A DNA stretch of 64,000 nucleotides from Changshengia sp963803165 (GTDB lineage: Bacteria; Chloroflexota; Dormibacteria; Aeolococcales; Aeolococcaceae). The notes beneath the pieces are model-generated. The model worked only from the letters and a program-made list of their open reading frames with translations. It was not told the origin of the DNA and did not search any database. Positions 52,480 through 61,765 of this stretch are shown here, in pieces (positions within the stretch are counted from its first letter, which is position 1; every line of letters starts with the position of its first letter). The stretch lies in assembly GCA_963803165.1 (NCBI GenBank), contig CAWDLK010000004.1, forward strand, positions 434,001-498,000, written 5' to 3'. A program made the translations under genes and the position numbers.

Positions 52480-54448
52480 TCAGCTCAGCCAGACATCCGC
52501 GAGGTTGTACTGCGCGGAGAAGGGGTTGTAGAGGGCGTTGTGGACGGTCGAGGCGTGCATCAGGTTGGTGAGCTGCCCCATGAAGGGAATGAAGGGGGCC
52601 TGCGCCATAACCGCCTTGTTGGCCTGCTGCCAGTAGCTGGTGGAGGAGGCCAGGGTGGTTGCGGTCTCCGCCTTGGTGATCAGGCTGTCGACCGTCGAGT
52701 TGCTGAAGTCACCCCAGTTGGTGCCCGGGAAGTTGCTGCTCCCGAAGAGGTCGGGAAGGATCGACCGGGCGCTCGCCGGCCCGTACCAGTCGGGCACCCA
52801 GCCCGGCTCGGTGATGTCCCAGCCGGCGCTGGCCAGGGCGCTGGCCGACGTCTGCAGGATGCCGGACGAGGTGTAGTAGCCCTGGGAGATGCCCTTGCCG
52901 TTGACGGTCACTCCGCAGGCCCCGAAGTCCTTCTGGACCTCCTGGAAGATGGCGGGGTGGTTGCCGTCGGTGCGGTAGTAGTCGGTGATCGTGAACCCGC
53001 TCGCGTACCCGGCCGCCTTGAGCATCGACTTGCAGGTGGCGGCGTCACCCTGGTTGCCCGTGGTGGGGTACGGGTTGTAGCCGTCGATGTATCCCTGGGC
53101 GCCGGGGCCGAAGACCTGGTTCAGAGGCACGTTGAAGTCGGTGCCTCCGTAGATCTTGGCCAACGCCACCTTGTTGATCGCGTACTCCAGAGCCTGGCGG
53201 ACCTTGACGTTCTGGAGCGGGGTGGACGCCTGGAGGTTGAAGACCAGGTACGGGTTGGTGATCCCCGGGGAGGGGAAGCTGCCGAACAGCGGGTTGGAGT
53301 AGTTGGCCAGGTCGGGCAGCGAAGCCGCCGGGACCGTGGTGTTCCACTCCAGGTCGAGGGTGCCCGCCTGGATCTCCTGCTGGACCTCGTCCGCGGCCGC
53401 GTCGGAGCCCAGCGTCTCATCGATGCTGATCTCCTGGACGTAGCGGTGGTGGATGGGGTCGAGGCTCCAGCTGGTGGCGGTGACGTTGCTCCCCGTGGTC
53501 GCTCCCCAGTAGGGGTTCGGGACCAGCACGATCTTCTGCCCCGGGACGTAGCTCTGCACCTCGTAGGGGCCGTCGGACCAGATCGGGTTGCCCGCCGTGA
53601 GCGGCGTGTAGTCGAGCGACGCGGGCGGTGCCGCGGCGGCGAAGAACATCGACATGATGTTGGGGAAGTCGACCGCCGGGCTGGTCAGGTTGATGACCAG
53701 GGTCTGGCTGTCCGGGGTCGAGATGCCCGAGATCGGGTTGGCCGAGATGTAGGCGGCCCGCTGCGCCGGGGTGGCGGTCGCGGCCAGCGCCTCGAAGCCG
53801 CTGCAGTAGGTGGCGTACCCCTCGATGGTGGCGGTGTAGTAGCTGGGGTTGCCGTAGGCGGACAGCGACGGGTCGCACTCGCGCTCGAGGCCGAGGGCGA
53901 AGTCCTGGGACGTCACCGGCGTGCCGTCATCGGGGGCGACCGGGTCGCCGGTGGCCGGGTCGGTCACCGCCCACCTCATCCCCGATCGGAGCGTGAAGGT
54001 GTAGGTCTTCCCACCGTTGGAGACGGCGACGTTGCTGGCCGCGTCGTCCACGACCGAGGTCGCGGTGGTGAAGGTGCTGGAGGGCTGGTAGCCGACCAGG
54101 GTCCGGTCCATGGTGAGGAGGACCGAGTAGCCGATGGTGTCGTACTCGCCCTGGGGGTCGAGCATCCCCGACACGTCGGTGGAGCCGGCCAGGGTCAGCG
54201 TCCCGGTCGGCGTGGAGGGCGGCGTGCCCGTGGCATTGACGTTCTTGGTGAGCCACGAGACCGTCGAACTCGTTAAAGGAGGTCGGGTTGATGTTGGCGG
54301 CGTTGGTGCTGGTGGGGGTGGCGCTGGTGGTGCCGCAGGCGGCGGCGCCGATGGCTGCCAGCCCCGCGACGATCCAGAGCCGGTCGGGCAATCTGGCCCC
54401 CCGCGCTCGCCGAACTTTGCCGCCCCGCTCAGACGGTTCCGAGGTCAT
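52480..54448 (-). CDS. Peptide/nickel-type ABC substrate-binding lipoprotein, frameshifted
   Basis: Extracellular family 5 solute-binding protein, about 655 residues. It starts at an ATG (54448) after AAGGAGGGAG, has a signal peptide with lipobox ending in GAAAC, and the first 40 residues (to NPTSFNEFDG) are in one frame. The mature domain (SWLTKNVNATGTPP, GMLDPQGEYDTIGYS and on to LADVWLS) is in the next frame, one base over; the shift lies between about 54256 and 54290. Binding-domain marks include TYTFTLRSGMRWAVTDPATG and NPYLVFNLQASTPLQNVKVR. An extra base from sequencing error is the likely cause, as in pheA. Confidence 0.88.
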
Positions 54449-54890
54449 GGCTCCCTCCTTGATGAGGTTCAGGTCTGAAGATGACTAGGGTCTGCTGCCG
54501 GTCGCCGAGGACCGCGCCGTGCCGACCGCGGAGGCGAGAGGGTGCCGAGCCGCGGGCCGCCGCAGGGGGGGACGAGGCCTCACGCCACCCGACCCCGCAC
54601 ATGCGAACGCCGCGATCTTCGCAGTCACGCCAACGTCGGACACGACCCGTCCCCCGTGCCAACTCATGCGTTGCCAATTTACGCCTCGGTGCCGAGAGCG
54701 GTATCCCCCACCGGGGTGATACACAGTTCAGATCGAACGCACCAGACGACCGCAGCCCGCGCTGATCGCGGACGGATCGGGTGCCGCGTGAGCATAGCGC
54801 CCCCCGGGCGCGATCGGATTCGTGCTCCGACCACAGGGCTCCGGCGCGGCCGCTTGGGCGCGGGGCCACGCACGGGGCGGGCGACCCCGG
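54449..54890. other. Intergenic region upstream of the ABC operon
   Basis: About 440 bases with no supported gene. It holds the ABC operon promoter and leader (minus strand), including the strong ribosome binding site at the 54449 end. TTGGCA occurs twice close together on the minus strand (near 54650-54675), but no matching -10 or sigma-54 -12 box is clear. Short open frames on both strands have no family features. Confidence 0.4.
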
Positions 54891-55994
54891 TCAGGCGCCC
54901 GCCGGCTCCATGCCCGCGGGCTCGATGCTCGCCGGCACCGGCGGGGCGCCGGATCCGGGGCGCAGCGCGGTGAGGCCGCTGAGCTTGAAGCGGCGCCGGG
55001 CTATGGCGTAGGCGATGAACCCCATGAGGGTCGCGAAGCCCTTGTCGGCGACCCGCTGAATCAGGGCGGCGGCGGTCGCCGCGGCCGGGTCGACGCCGAC
55101 CAGGACGAGGAGCCCTATCACGCTCGCCTCCGAGGCGCCGATCCCGCCCGGGATCAGGCTGATCGCCCCGGCGACGTAGGAGGCAGCCAGGACAAAGGAG
55201 GTGACCGGCCAGCTGAGGTCGCCGCCCACGCCGAGGACCACCAGCCAGAAGAGGGTGACCGACGCCCCCGCCCCGGCCACGCTGAGCACCGACCAGCCGA
55301 GGGTCTCGGGGCGCTGGAGCAGGACGACGGTCTCCTGGCGGAGGCGGTCGACCTGGCCGGTGAAGCGGCGCAGGACCGGGGTGCGCTCGACCAGGCGGTG
55401 GACGAAGTGGAAGCACGGCGGCACCAGCAGCATGGCCATCGCGCCGGCGATGCCGACCAGGGCGACGATCAGCACCGGGAGGCCGCGGTGGATGGAGAGC
55501 ACCCCGGGCACGGCGATGACGATGAGGATGAGGGTCATGATCAGCTCCTGGACCGTCACCGTGGCGACCACCTCGCCGAACTCGAGGTCGGGGCAGGCCT
55601 CGCTGGCGAACACCGCCCGGCTCAGCTCGCCGAGCGGGAGCATCGTCGTCGACTGGCCCGCGATGTTGAGCAGGATGCTGTCGCCGATGCCGATCCGGGA
55701 GCCGACGTCGCGGAGCAGGAAGTACCAGCGCAGCCCCTGGAGGACGTAGTAGGCGGCGGAGAGCCCGAGGATCGCCGGGATCAGCAGCAGGTCGAATCGG
55801 GAGATGGCCCCTCCCAGCGCGAACGGGTTGCTGGCGATGATCAGGGCCACGATCGCCGCCAGCCCGCACCCGATGGGGATCATCTGGGTGAGGCGGAAGC
55901 GGCGTGGCGGCGGAGGGCCCGGCGGGGCGGGGGCGGGGGCCGGGTCCGCCGCGGAGCCGGCGCGCCGTGGGGATGGCGAGCCGGAGACCGACAC
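54891..55994 (-). CDS. LPG-synthase-TM/AglD-like membrane protein (paralog A)
   Basis: About 367 residues from a GTG at 55994, two bases before the paralog B stop, so the two are coupled. Pro/Ala-rich N-terminus, then seven or eight membrane helices. Family marks: YYVLQGLRWYFLLRDVG, LNIAGQSTTMLPLGELSRAVF, ATVTVQELIMTL and SLIPGGIGASEASVIGLLVLVG. No lysyltransferase domain, so lipid flipping or transport is the best guess. Closest in this window to paralog B. Confidence 0.82.
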   Translation of the reverse strand: MSVSGSPSPRRAGSAADPAPAPAPPGPPPPRRFRLTQMIPIGCGLAAIVALIIASNPFALGGAISRFDLLLIPAILGLSAAYYVLQGLRWYFLLRDVGSRIGIGDSILLNIAGQSTTMLPLGELSRAVFASEACPDLEFGEVVATVTVQELIMTLILIVIAVPGVLSIHRGLPVLIVALVGIAGAMAMLLVPPCFHFVHRLVERTPVLRRFTGQVDRLRQETVVLLQRPETLGWSVLSVAGAGASVTLFWLVVLGVGGDLSWPVTSFVLAASYVAGAISLIPGGIGASEASVIGLLVLVGVDPAAATAAALIQRVADKGFATLMGFIAYAIARRRFKLSGLTALRPGSGAPPVPASIEPAGMEPAGA

Positions 55995-55995
55995 C

Positions 55996-56988
55996 TCAGG
56001 CGGCGACCTCGTAGGGCGGGGCGCTGGCGGCGCTGAGGACGGCCCGGGGCGAGGACACCAGGCTGCCGATGTGCAGCCGGCGGTGGATGGCGACGTAGGC
56101 GAGCACCCCGATGGCGGACGGGACCCCGGTGAGGAGGAGCCGCTCCAGCAGGGCAACCGCCGCCGCCTGGCCGGCCGGCACACCGAACCCGACCAGCACC
56201 CCGATCACGCTCGCCTCGTTCGCCCCGATGCCTCCGGGGAGGAAGCTCAGGGCGCCTCCCACGTAGGCGACCGCCACCACCAGCACCGCGAGCCACCAGC
56301 CGCGGTCGATGTTCATGGCGCGGAGCAGGAGCTCGAGCGCGCCGGCGGCCAGCCCGACCCGGGCGAGGTCGATCACGCTGCTCGCCATCGCCACCGGCCG
56401 GGTCAGCAGCCCGACGCTCTCGCGGCGCAGGGTGTCGACCTGGCCGGCACCCTGGCGCAGCAGGGGGAGGGCTCCGAGGAGGCGCCGGACCGGACGGTAG
56501 AAGCCGGGCACGATCAGGATCAGCAGCGCGGTCGCCACGCCCCCGAGCACGACGGCGCTGACCAACCACCCGCCGGGGATGCTCAGCAGGGCGGGGGTGG
56601 CGCTCAGCACCAGGAACGAGGTGAAGGTCAGCTCCTGGACGGTGACCGCGGCCGCGGCGGCGCCGAAGGGGGCCCCGGTGGCCTCGCTGGCGAAGAGGGC
56701 CCGGGTGAGGTCGCCGAGCGGGAGCACCGCGGTGACGGTCTGCCCGGCGAGGTTGATCAGGACCGATTCGCGGAGGCGCATCCGGACCTGGGCGGCGCCG
56801 AGCAGGAGGTGCCAGCGCAGCCCCTGGACGCAGTAGAAGGCGACGGTGAGCAGCACTGCGAGGCCGACCAGGCGGAGGTCGGTGCCGCGCAGCGCGCCCA
56901 GCACCCGCGAGGGCTGGATCACCATCACCAGCCCGAGCACGCTGGCCAGCCCGACCAGGAGCGGGACCAGGCGCCGGGTCACGGTCAC
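55996..56988 (-). CDS. LPG-synthase-TM/AglD-like membrane protein (paralog B)
   Basis: A 330-residue protein with the same plan as its neighbour: FYCVQGLRWHLLLGAAQV, LINLAGQTVTAVLPLGDLTRALF, AVTVQELTFTSF and SFLPGGIGANEASVIGVLVGFG. The tandem pair looks like a duplication that has since diverged. It lies between a MarR gene and paralog A on the same strand and faces the hopanoid operon, so a role in handling an isoprenoid or other envelope lipid is reasonable but unproved. Confidence 0.82.
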   Translation of the reverse strand: MTVTRRLVPLLVGLASVLGLVMVIQPSRVLGALRGTDLRLVGLAVLLTVAFYCVQGLRWHLLLGAAQVRMRLRESVLINLAGQTVTAVLPLGDLTRALFASEATGAPFGAAAAAVTVQELTFTSFLVLSATPALLSIPGGWLVSAVVLGGVATALLILIVPGFYRPVRRLLGALPLLRQGAGQVDTLRRESVGLLTRPVAMASSVIDLARVGLAAGALELLLRAMNIDRGWWLAVLVVAVAYVGGALSFLPGGIGANEASVIGVLVGFGVPAGQAAAVALLERLLLTGVPSAIGVLAYVAIHRRLHIGSLVSSPRAVLSAASAPPYEVAA

Positions 56989-57014
56989 GACAGGACCGGC
57001 CCGGGGGAGAGCCG

Positions 57015-57469
57015 CTAAGCCGGCGGGCCTGCTCGGCGAGCCGCCGCAGCGCCGCCGCCAGGGTGCGCTGCTCGGTCTCGGTCATCGCCTCCACGGCACG
57101 CCGCAGCGGGCTGTCCCGGAGCACCCTCACCGCCCCGACGAGCTGGCGTCCCCTGGCGGTCAGGTGGATCTCGACGCAGCGCCGGTCGTCATGCCCGTGG
57201 TGGCGGCGGACCAGGTCGCGCTGCTCCAGGCGGTCGAAGAGCCGGGTCGCCGAGGCGGCCGAGAGCCCGACCGCGTCGGCGAGGCGTCCGGCGGTCTGCG
57301 GGCCCGCGTCGCGGAGGGCGCGGAGCACGGCGAGCTGGGCCAGGGTGAGCCGGGCCTCGCGCCACAGGTCCGCCTGGAAGCCGTCGGTGAGGAGGCTGGC
57401 TCCCAGGTACGCACCCAGCACCTCGCGCACCTGAGGGCTGAGCCCGCCCTCAGCCCCGGTGGTTGTCAT
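57015..57469 (-). CDS. MarR-family regulator, 3' end disturbed
   Basis: Winged-helix regulator, about 150 residues from the ATG at 57469: QLAVLRALRDAGPQTAGRLADAVGLSAASATRLFDRLEQR and wing RRHHGHDDRRCVEIHLTARG (parts of one continuous domain), then a dimer helix to RRLAEQA. The frame has no stop after that and runs antisense-like through the next gene to 55880. A TAG sits at 57015-57017 and a TGA at 56985-56987 in another frame, so an indel near 57020 is likely and the end given is my estimate. It is divergent from the isoprenoid-hopanoid operon and may control it. Confidence 0.75.
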
Positions 57470-57666
57470 GAGGTTAATGGTACACGCGGTGTCAGGATGC
57501 CCGAGAGCGGGCAGGCGGCCTCGCCGAATACCATGCCTCCACCGCTGGCCCATCGGGTGGGCGGGTTGACGGGGTGTCAGGATCGGCGTCCCTGGGGCGG
57601 CAGCTTGCTCGCCCGGGGGGCAGATAGTTACCATCAGAGAACTTTCACGGGACGTGGAGGGGAAGC

Positions 57667-58767
57667 ATGTCCGTCATCGCCGATGCACCGTTCTCTGCCG
57701 TGGGGGCCATGCCGGATGGCGAACGCGGCGCCTTCGGGCCCGACGACGCGCCGCCGGCACTCCCGCTGTCGCTGAGCCGCCACCTCCCCCTGGTCGCGGA
57801 CGCTCTGCACTGGGCGCTGCCCGCGACCAGCTCTCCCCTCGGCAAGATGTGCGCCTACCACCTCGGCTGGGTGTCCCCCGAGGGGGAGCCCACCGGCGGG
57901 GGGGGCGGCAAGATGTTCCGGGCCGCCCTGACGATGTGGGCCTGCGAGGCCTGCGGCGGTGAGGCCGACTGGGCGGTGCCCGCCGCGGCGGCGGTCGAGC
58001 TGATCCACAACTTCACCCTGGTCCACGACGACATCCAGGACGGCGACGCCACCCGGCGGCACCGTCCGACGGTCTGGGCGGTCTGGGGTGAGGCGCAGGG
58101 GATCAACGCCGGCGACGGCCTCTTCGCCACCGCCTACCTGGCCCTGCTGGCCCCCGGCCCGCGCGCGGACCGGCGGATGCGCGCCGCCCGCAGCCTGAGC
58201 CAGGCGGTGCTCGAGGTCATCGAGGGGCAGAGCCTCGACCTCGCCCTGGAGGGCCGGCCGGACACGCCCCGCGCGACCTATGTCCGGCTGATCACGGCCA
58301 AGACCGGGGCTCTGCTGGGGGCGTGCCTGGAGATGGGGGCGATCCTGGCCGGGGCCTCCGCCCGGACGGTGACCAAGCTCCGCAACGCCGGCCGCCTGCT
58401 CGGCGAGACCTTCCAGATGCGCGACGACTGGCTGGGCAGCTTCGGCGACCCCGACCAGACGGGCAAGGGTCGGACCTCCGACCTGGCCCGGCGCAAGCTC
58501 ACCTATCCGGTGGTGAGCGCCTTCTCGCGAGCCTCCTCCACGGAGCAGCGCCAGCTCTGCGAGCTCTACGCCGACCCCGACGCGGAGGATGGCGAGGAGC
58601 TGATCCGCGAGATCCTGAGCGGGCTCGGGGAGCCGGAGGCCACCGCGGCGGCGGCGACCCAGACCTGCAATGCGTCGATATCGGCGGTGGGCAGCTCGGG
58701 GGTGGAGAGCCGGTGGGTCGATGACTTCGCGGCGATCGCGCGCTTCGTCGCCCGCCGGACCGGGTGA
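57667..58767 (+). CDS. Polyprenyl diphosphate synthase (trans-isoprenyl)
   Basis: Extends allylic diphosphates with IPP to farnesyl or geranylgeranyl diphosphate. 366 residues; the first Asp-rich motif is in LVHDDIQDGD, the second in MRDDWLGSFGDPDQTGKG, and GGGGKMFRAALTMWA is the substrate-binding region. Full length. GGAGGGGAAGC precedes the ATG at 57667. First gene of the isoprenoid-hopanoid run; farnesyl diphosphate would feed the squalene pathway below. Product chain length is not fixed by sequence. Confidence 0.9.
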   Translation: MSVIADAPFSAVGAMPDGERGAFGPDDAPPALPLSLSRHLPLVADALHWALPATSSPLGKMCAYHLGWVSPEGEPTGGGGGKMFRAALTMWACEACGGEADWAVPAAAAVELIHNFTLVHDDIQDGDATRRHRPTVWAVWGEAQGINAGDGLFATAYLALLAPGPRADRRMRAARSLSQAVLEVIEGQSLDLALEGRPDTPRATYVRLITAKTGALLGACLEMGAILAGASARTVTKLRNAGRLLGETFQMRDDWLGSFGDPDQTGKGRTSDLARRKLTYPVVSAFSRASSTEQRQLCELYADPDAEDGEELIREILSGLGEPEATAAAATQTCNASISAVGSSGVESRWVDDFAAIARFVARRTG

Positions 58768-58916
58768 CCGGAGACCCTCGTGACATCCGCCAGAGGCGGC
58801 ATCCAGGGCGTCCAGATCCAGGAGCCGAGCCGCGCACGGAGGGAGCGCACCGGCGTGCGCGACCGTCTGCGAAGCGGAGCTGACGCAGAGCTGGGCGTCG
58901 TGGGCGCCGGCTAGCC

Positions 58917-60002
58917 GTGGCATTCGGCGGCGCCTCGCCGCTTCCCGCCGACTCGCCCGGCATCGTGGACAGGAAGGCGGAGCACATCCGGATCAACCTC
59001 GAGGAGGATGTCCACGCCAAGGGCGTGACCACGGGGTTCGAGCGCTACCGATTCGTCCCGCGTGCCCTGCCCGAGATCGACCTCGACGCGGTCAGCCTGG
59101 AGACGTCGTTCCTGGGGCGGCGGCTGGAGGCCCCGCTGCTCTTCTCGTGCATGACCGGCGGCACGGTCCAGGCCCGGCAGATCAACCGCACCCTGGCCGC
59201 GGCGGCGCAGCGCCACCGCGTGGCCATGGGGCTCGGCTCGTGCCGGGTGCTGATCGAGCACCCGGAGGTGCTGCCCACCTTCGCGGTCCGCGAGCTCTGC
59301 CCCGACGTCCCCCTGCTCGCCAACCTCGGCGCGGTGCAGCTCAACCTCGGTGTGGGCGCCGACGCCTGCCGGCGGATCGTCGAGCAGCTCGAGGCCGACG
59401 CCCTGGTCCTCCACCTCAACCCTCTCCAGGAGGCGCTCCAGCCCGAGGGCGACACGTGCTTCGCCGGGCTCCTCGCGAGGATCGAGGCGCTCTGCGGCTC
59501 GCTGGGGGTCCCGGTGATCGTCAAGGAGGTCGGTTGGGGCATCGCGCCGGACCAGGTGGCGGCGCTCTTCGACGCCGGCGTCGCCGCGGTCGACGTGGCC
59601 GGCGCCGGGGGCACCTCCTGGAGTGAGGTGGAGCGGCACCGCATCGCCGACCCGGTGCGAGCCCGGGTGGCGGCGGCCTTCGCCGACTGGGGGCTGCCCA
59701 CCGCCGACGCCGTCCGTCTGGCCCGGCAGGCCGCCCCCGAGGGGACCGTGATCGCCAGCGGGGGGATACGGAGCGGGGTCGAGGTGGCCCTGGCGGTCGC
59801 ACTGGGCGCCGACCTGGCGGGCATCGCCGGGGCGATGCTGCGCGCCGCCGCGGAGGGTGCGGAGGCGCTCGACGCCGCCGTGACCGAGATCATGGACACG
59901 CTGCGCATCACCATGTTCTGCACCGGCGCCCCCGACCTCGGCAGCCTCTTCCGGGATGCCCGGCTGGTACCCCACGCCGCAGGCGGAGCGGGCGTGCCGT
60001 GA
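58917..60002 (+). CDS. fni: Isopentenyl-diphosphate delta-isomerase, type 2 (FMN)
   Basis: Interconverts IPP and DMAPP with FMN and NADPH. 361 residues from a GTG at 58917. RKAEHIRINLEEDV at the N-terminus, LLFSCMTGG, MGLGSCRVLIE, LHLNPLQEALQPEGD, VIVKEVGWGI and ASGGIRSGVEVALAVALGAD are all type 2 signatures. The stop overlaps the next gene by four bases. 149 bases precede it with no gene seen. Confidence 0.94.
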   Translation: MAFGGASPLPADSPGIVDRKAEHIRINLEEDVHAKGVTTGFERYRFVPRALPEIDLDAVSLETSFLGRRLEAPLLFSCMTGGTVQARQINRTLAAAAQRHRVAMGLGSCRVLIEHPEVLPTFAVRELCPDVPLLANLGAVQLNLGVGADACRRIVEQLEADALVLHLNPLQEALQPEGDTCFAGLLARIEALCGSLGVPVIVKEVGWGIAPDQVAALFDAGVAAVDVAGAGGTSWSEVERHRIADPVRARVAAAFADWGLPTADAVRLARQAAPEGTVIASGGIRSGVEVALAVALGADLAGIAGAMLRAAAEGAEALDAAVTEIMDTLRITMFCTGAPDLGSLFRDARLVPHAAGGAGVP

Positions 60003-61765
60003 GCGCCACCGTCCGCGCCGGCGGGCCGGAGCTCGGCCGGCGGGAGGCGGACGCCCTCTGCCGGCGGATGGCACGGCGCCACTACGAGAACTTCTCGGTC
60101 GCCTCTCTGCTGGTGCCCCGGCCGCTCCGGCTCCACCTGGCCCGGATCTACGCCTACTGCCGGACCACCGACGACCTCGGCGACGAGAGCGGCGGCGACG
60201 CCCTCTGGCGGCTGCAGCTGTGGCGGTCCGAGGTCGAGGCGATGCTCGCGGGCCGGCCCCCGGTCCATCCCGTGCTGGTCGCCCTGGCCGACACCGTGGA
60301 CCGGTTCCGGATCCCGGCCGAGCCCTTCCTCGACCTGATCGCCGCCAACGTGCAGGACCAGAGTGTCGGCGCCTACCCCACCTGGGAGGAGCTGCGCGCC
60401 TACTGCATGCTCTCCGCCGCCCCGGTCGGCCGGATGGTGCTGCGCCTCTTCGAGGTCGCCGACCCGCGGGCGGTGACCCTCTCCGACGACGTCTGCATCG
60501 GACTGCAGCTGGCCAACTTCGCCCAGGACGTCGCCGTCGACCGGGCCAAGGGGCGCACCTATCTGATCCAATCCGAGGTGGAGCGTCTCGGCCTCGCCGG
60601 CGCGGTGGAGGCCATGTGCGAGCGGGCCCTGGGCCTGCTCGGGTCGGGCCGCGAGCTGGAGCGGCTCCCCATGCCGGGACGGCTCCGCCTCCAGCTCAGC
60701 CTCTACCGCAGGGGTGGGGAGGCGATCATCGAGGCCATCCGGCGCGAGGGTTTCCGGACCGACCTCCGCCGGCCCCGGGTCTCCACCTCGACCAAGCTGC
60801 GCCTGGTCGCCACCGCCCTCTCCGGGGGAGGGCCGGAGGGCGGGGGCCGGCGGGCCGCGGCCACGGCGGAGGGCGCTTGCCCGGGCCGGGGCGGAGCGGA
60901 CGGCTCCCTCGCCGCCGCCGAGCGCTACTGCCAGCGGATGGCGCGCCGCGAGGCGGGCAACTTCTACTGGGGCTTCATCGCGCTGCCCCGCACCCAGCGG
61001 ATCTCCATCTACGCGCTCTACGACTTCGCCCGCCAGATCGACGACGCCACCGACGGACCGGGGGTGACCGACGCCGACGTCCAGCTCGCCGCGCAGCGGC
61101 GCCGGCTGCGCACGGCCCTCGCCGGCACCCCGGGTGACGACCCGGTCATGCAGGTGCTCGCCCGCGCGGTGCGCCGCCACCGCATCCCCGCATCGGAGCT
61201 GGAGGAGCTGGTGAGCGGGGTGGAGATGGACCTCCGCCAGAACCGCTACGCCACCTGGGAGGAGCTGCGCGGGTACTGCCAGCTGGTCGCCGGGGTGGTG
61301 GGCCGGATGTGCGTGCGCATCTTCGGCTTCCAGGGCGACGGAGCCCTGGAGCGCGCCGACTCGCTCGGGGCGGCGCTCCAGCTCATCAACATCCTGCGCG
61401 ACGTCCGCGAGGACGCCTCCATGGGCCGCGTGTACCTTCCCCAAGCCGACCTGGCCCGCTTCGGCGTCTCCGACGCCGCCGTGCTGGCCGGTGACCCCGA
61501 TGGCGCGTGGACCTCGCTGGTCGAGTTCGAGGCCGCCCGCGCCCGCCGCCTCTACGCCGCCGGGATCGAGGTCTGCCGGCACATCCCCGGCCCCGCCCGG
61601 GCCTGCGTGCACACCATGGCCGGGATCTACAGCGGGATCCTCGACCGGATCGAGGCGGACCCGGAGCTGCCGCTCCGCCAGCGGGTGCGGCTCTCCAGCG
61701 GGGAGAAGGCCGAGGTGATGCTGCGCTCCTGGGTGGCGTCCGCCACCGCGGGGCTGGCGCGATGA
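59999..61765 (+). CDS. hpnCD: Fused HpnC-HpnD: presqualene/hydroxysqualene synthase
   Basis: One 588-residue frame holds two squalene-synthase-fold domains. The N-terminal half (about 1-275) has YCRTTDDLGDE and QDVAVDRAKGRTYL as HpnC; a Gly/Arg/Ala linker (about 276-300) follows; the C-terminal half (about 303-588) has YDFARQIDDATD and LRDVREDASMGRVYLP as HpnD. HpnD makes presqualene diphosphate from two farnesyl diphosphates and HpnC converts it to hydroxysqualene. In most genomes these are two genes, so the fusion could channel the intermediate. Overlaps both neighbours by four bases. Confidence 0.92.
   Translation: MSATVRAGGPELGRREADALCRRMARRHYENFSVASLLVPRPLRLHLARIYAYCRTTDDLGDESGGDALWRLQLWRSEVEAMLAGRPPVHPVLVALADTVDRFRIPAEPFLDLIAANVQDQSVGAYPTWEELRAYCMLSAAPVGRMVLRLFEVADPRAVTLSDDVCIGLQLANFAQDVAVDRAKGRTYLIQSEVERLGLAGAVEAMCERALGLLGSGRELERLPMPGRLRLQLSLYRRGGEAIIEAIRREGFRTDLRRPRVSTSTKLRLVATALSGGGPEGGGRRAAATAEGACPGRGGADGSLAAAERYCQRMARREAGNFYWGFIALPRTQRISIYALYDFARQIDDATDGPGVTDADVQLAAQRRRLRTALAGTPGDDPVMQVLARAVRRHRIPASELEELVSGVEMDLRQNRYATWEELRGYCQLVAGVVGRMCVRIFGFQGDGALERADSLGAALQLINILRDVREDASMGRVYLPQADLARFGVSDAAVLAGDPDGAWTSLVEFEAARARRLYAAGIEVCRHIPGPARACVHTMAGIYSGILDRIEADPELPLRQRVRLSSGEKAEVMLRSWVASATAGLAR

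Noticed and set aside
59045..61612. Minus-strand open frame of 855 codons
   Set aside because: Antisense to IPP isomerase and the HpnC-HpnD fusion; no family features.
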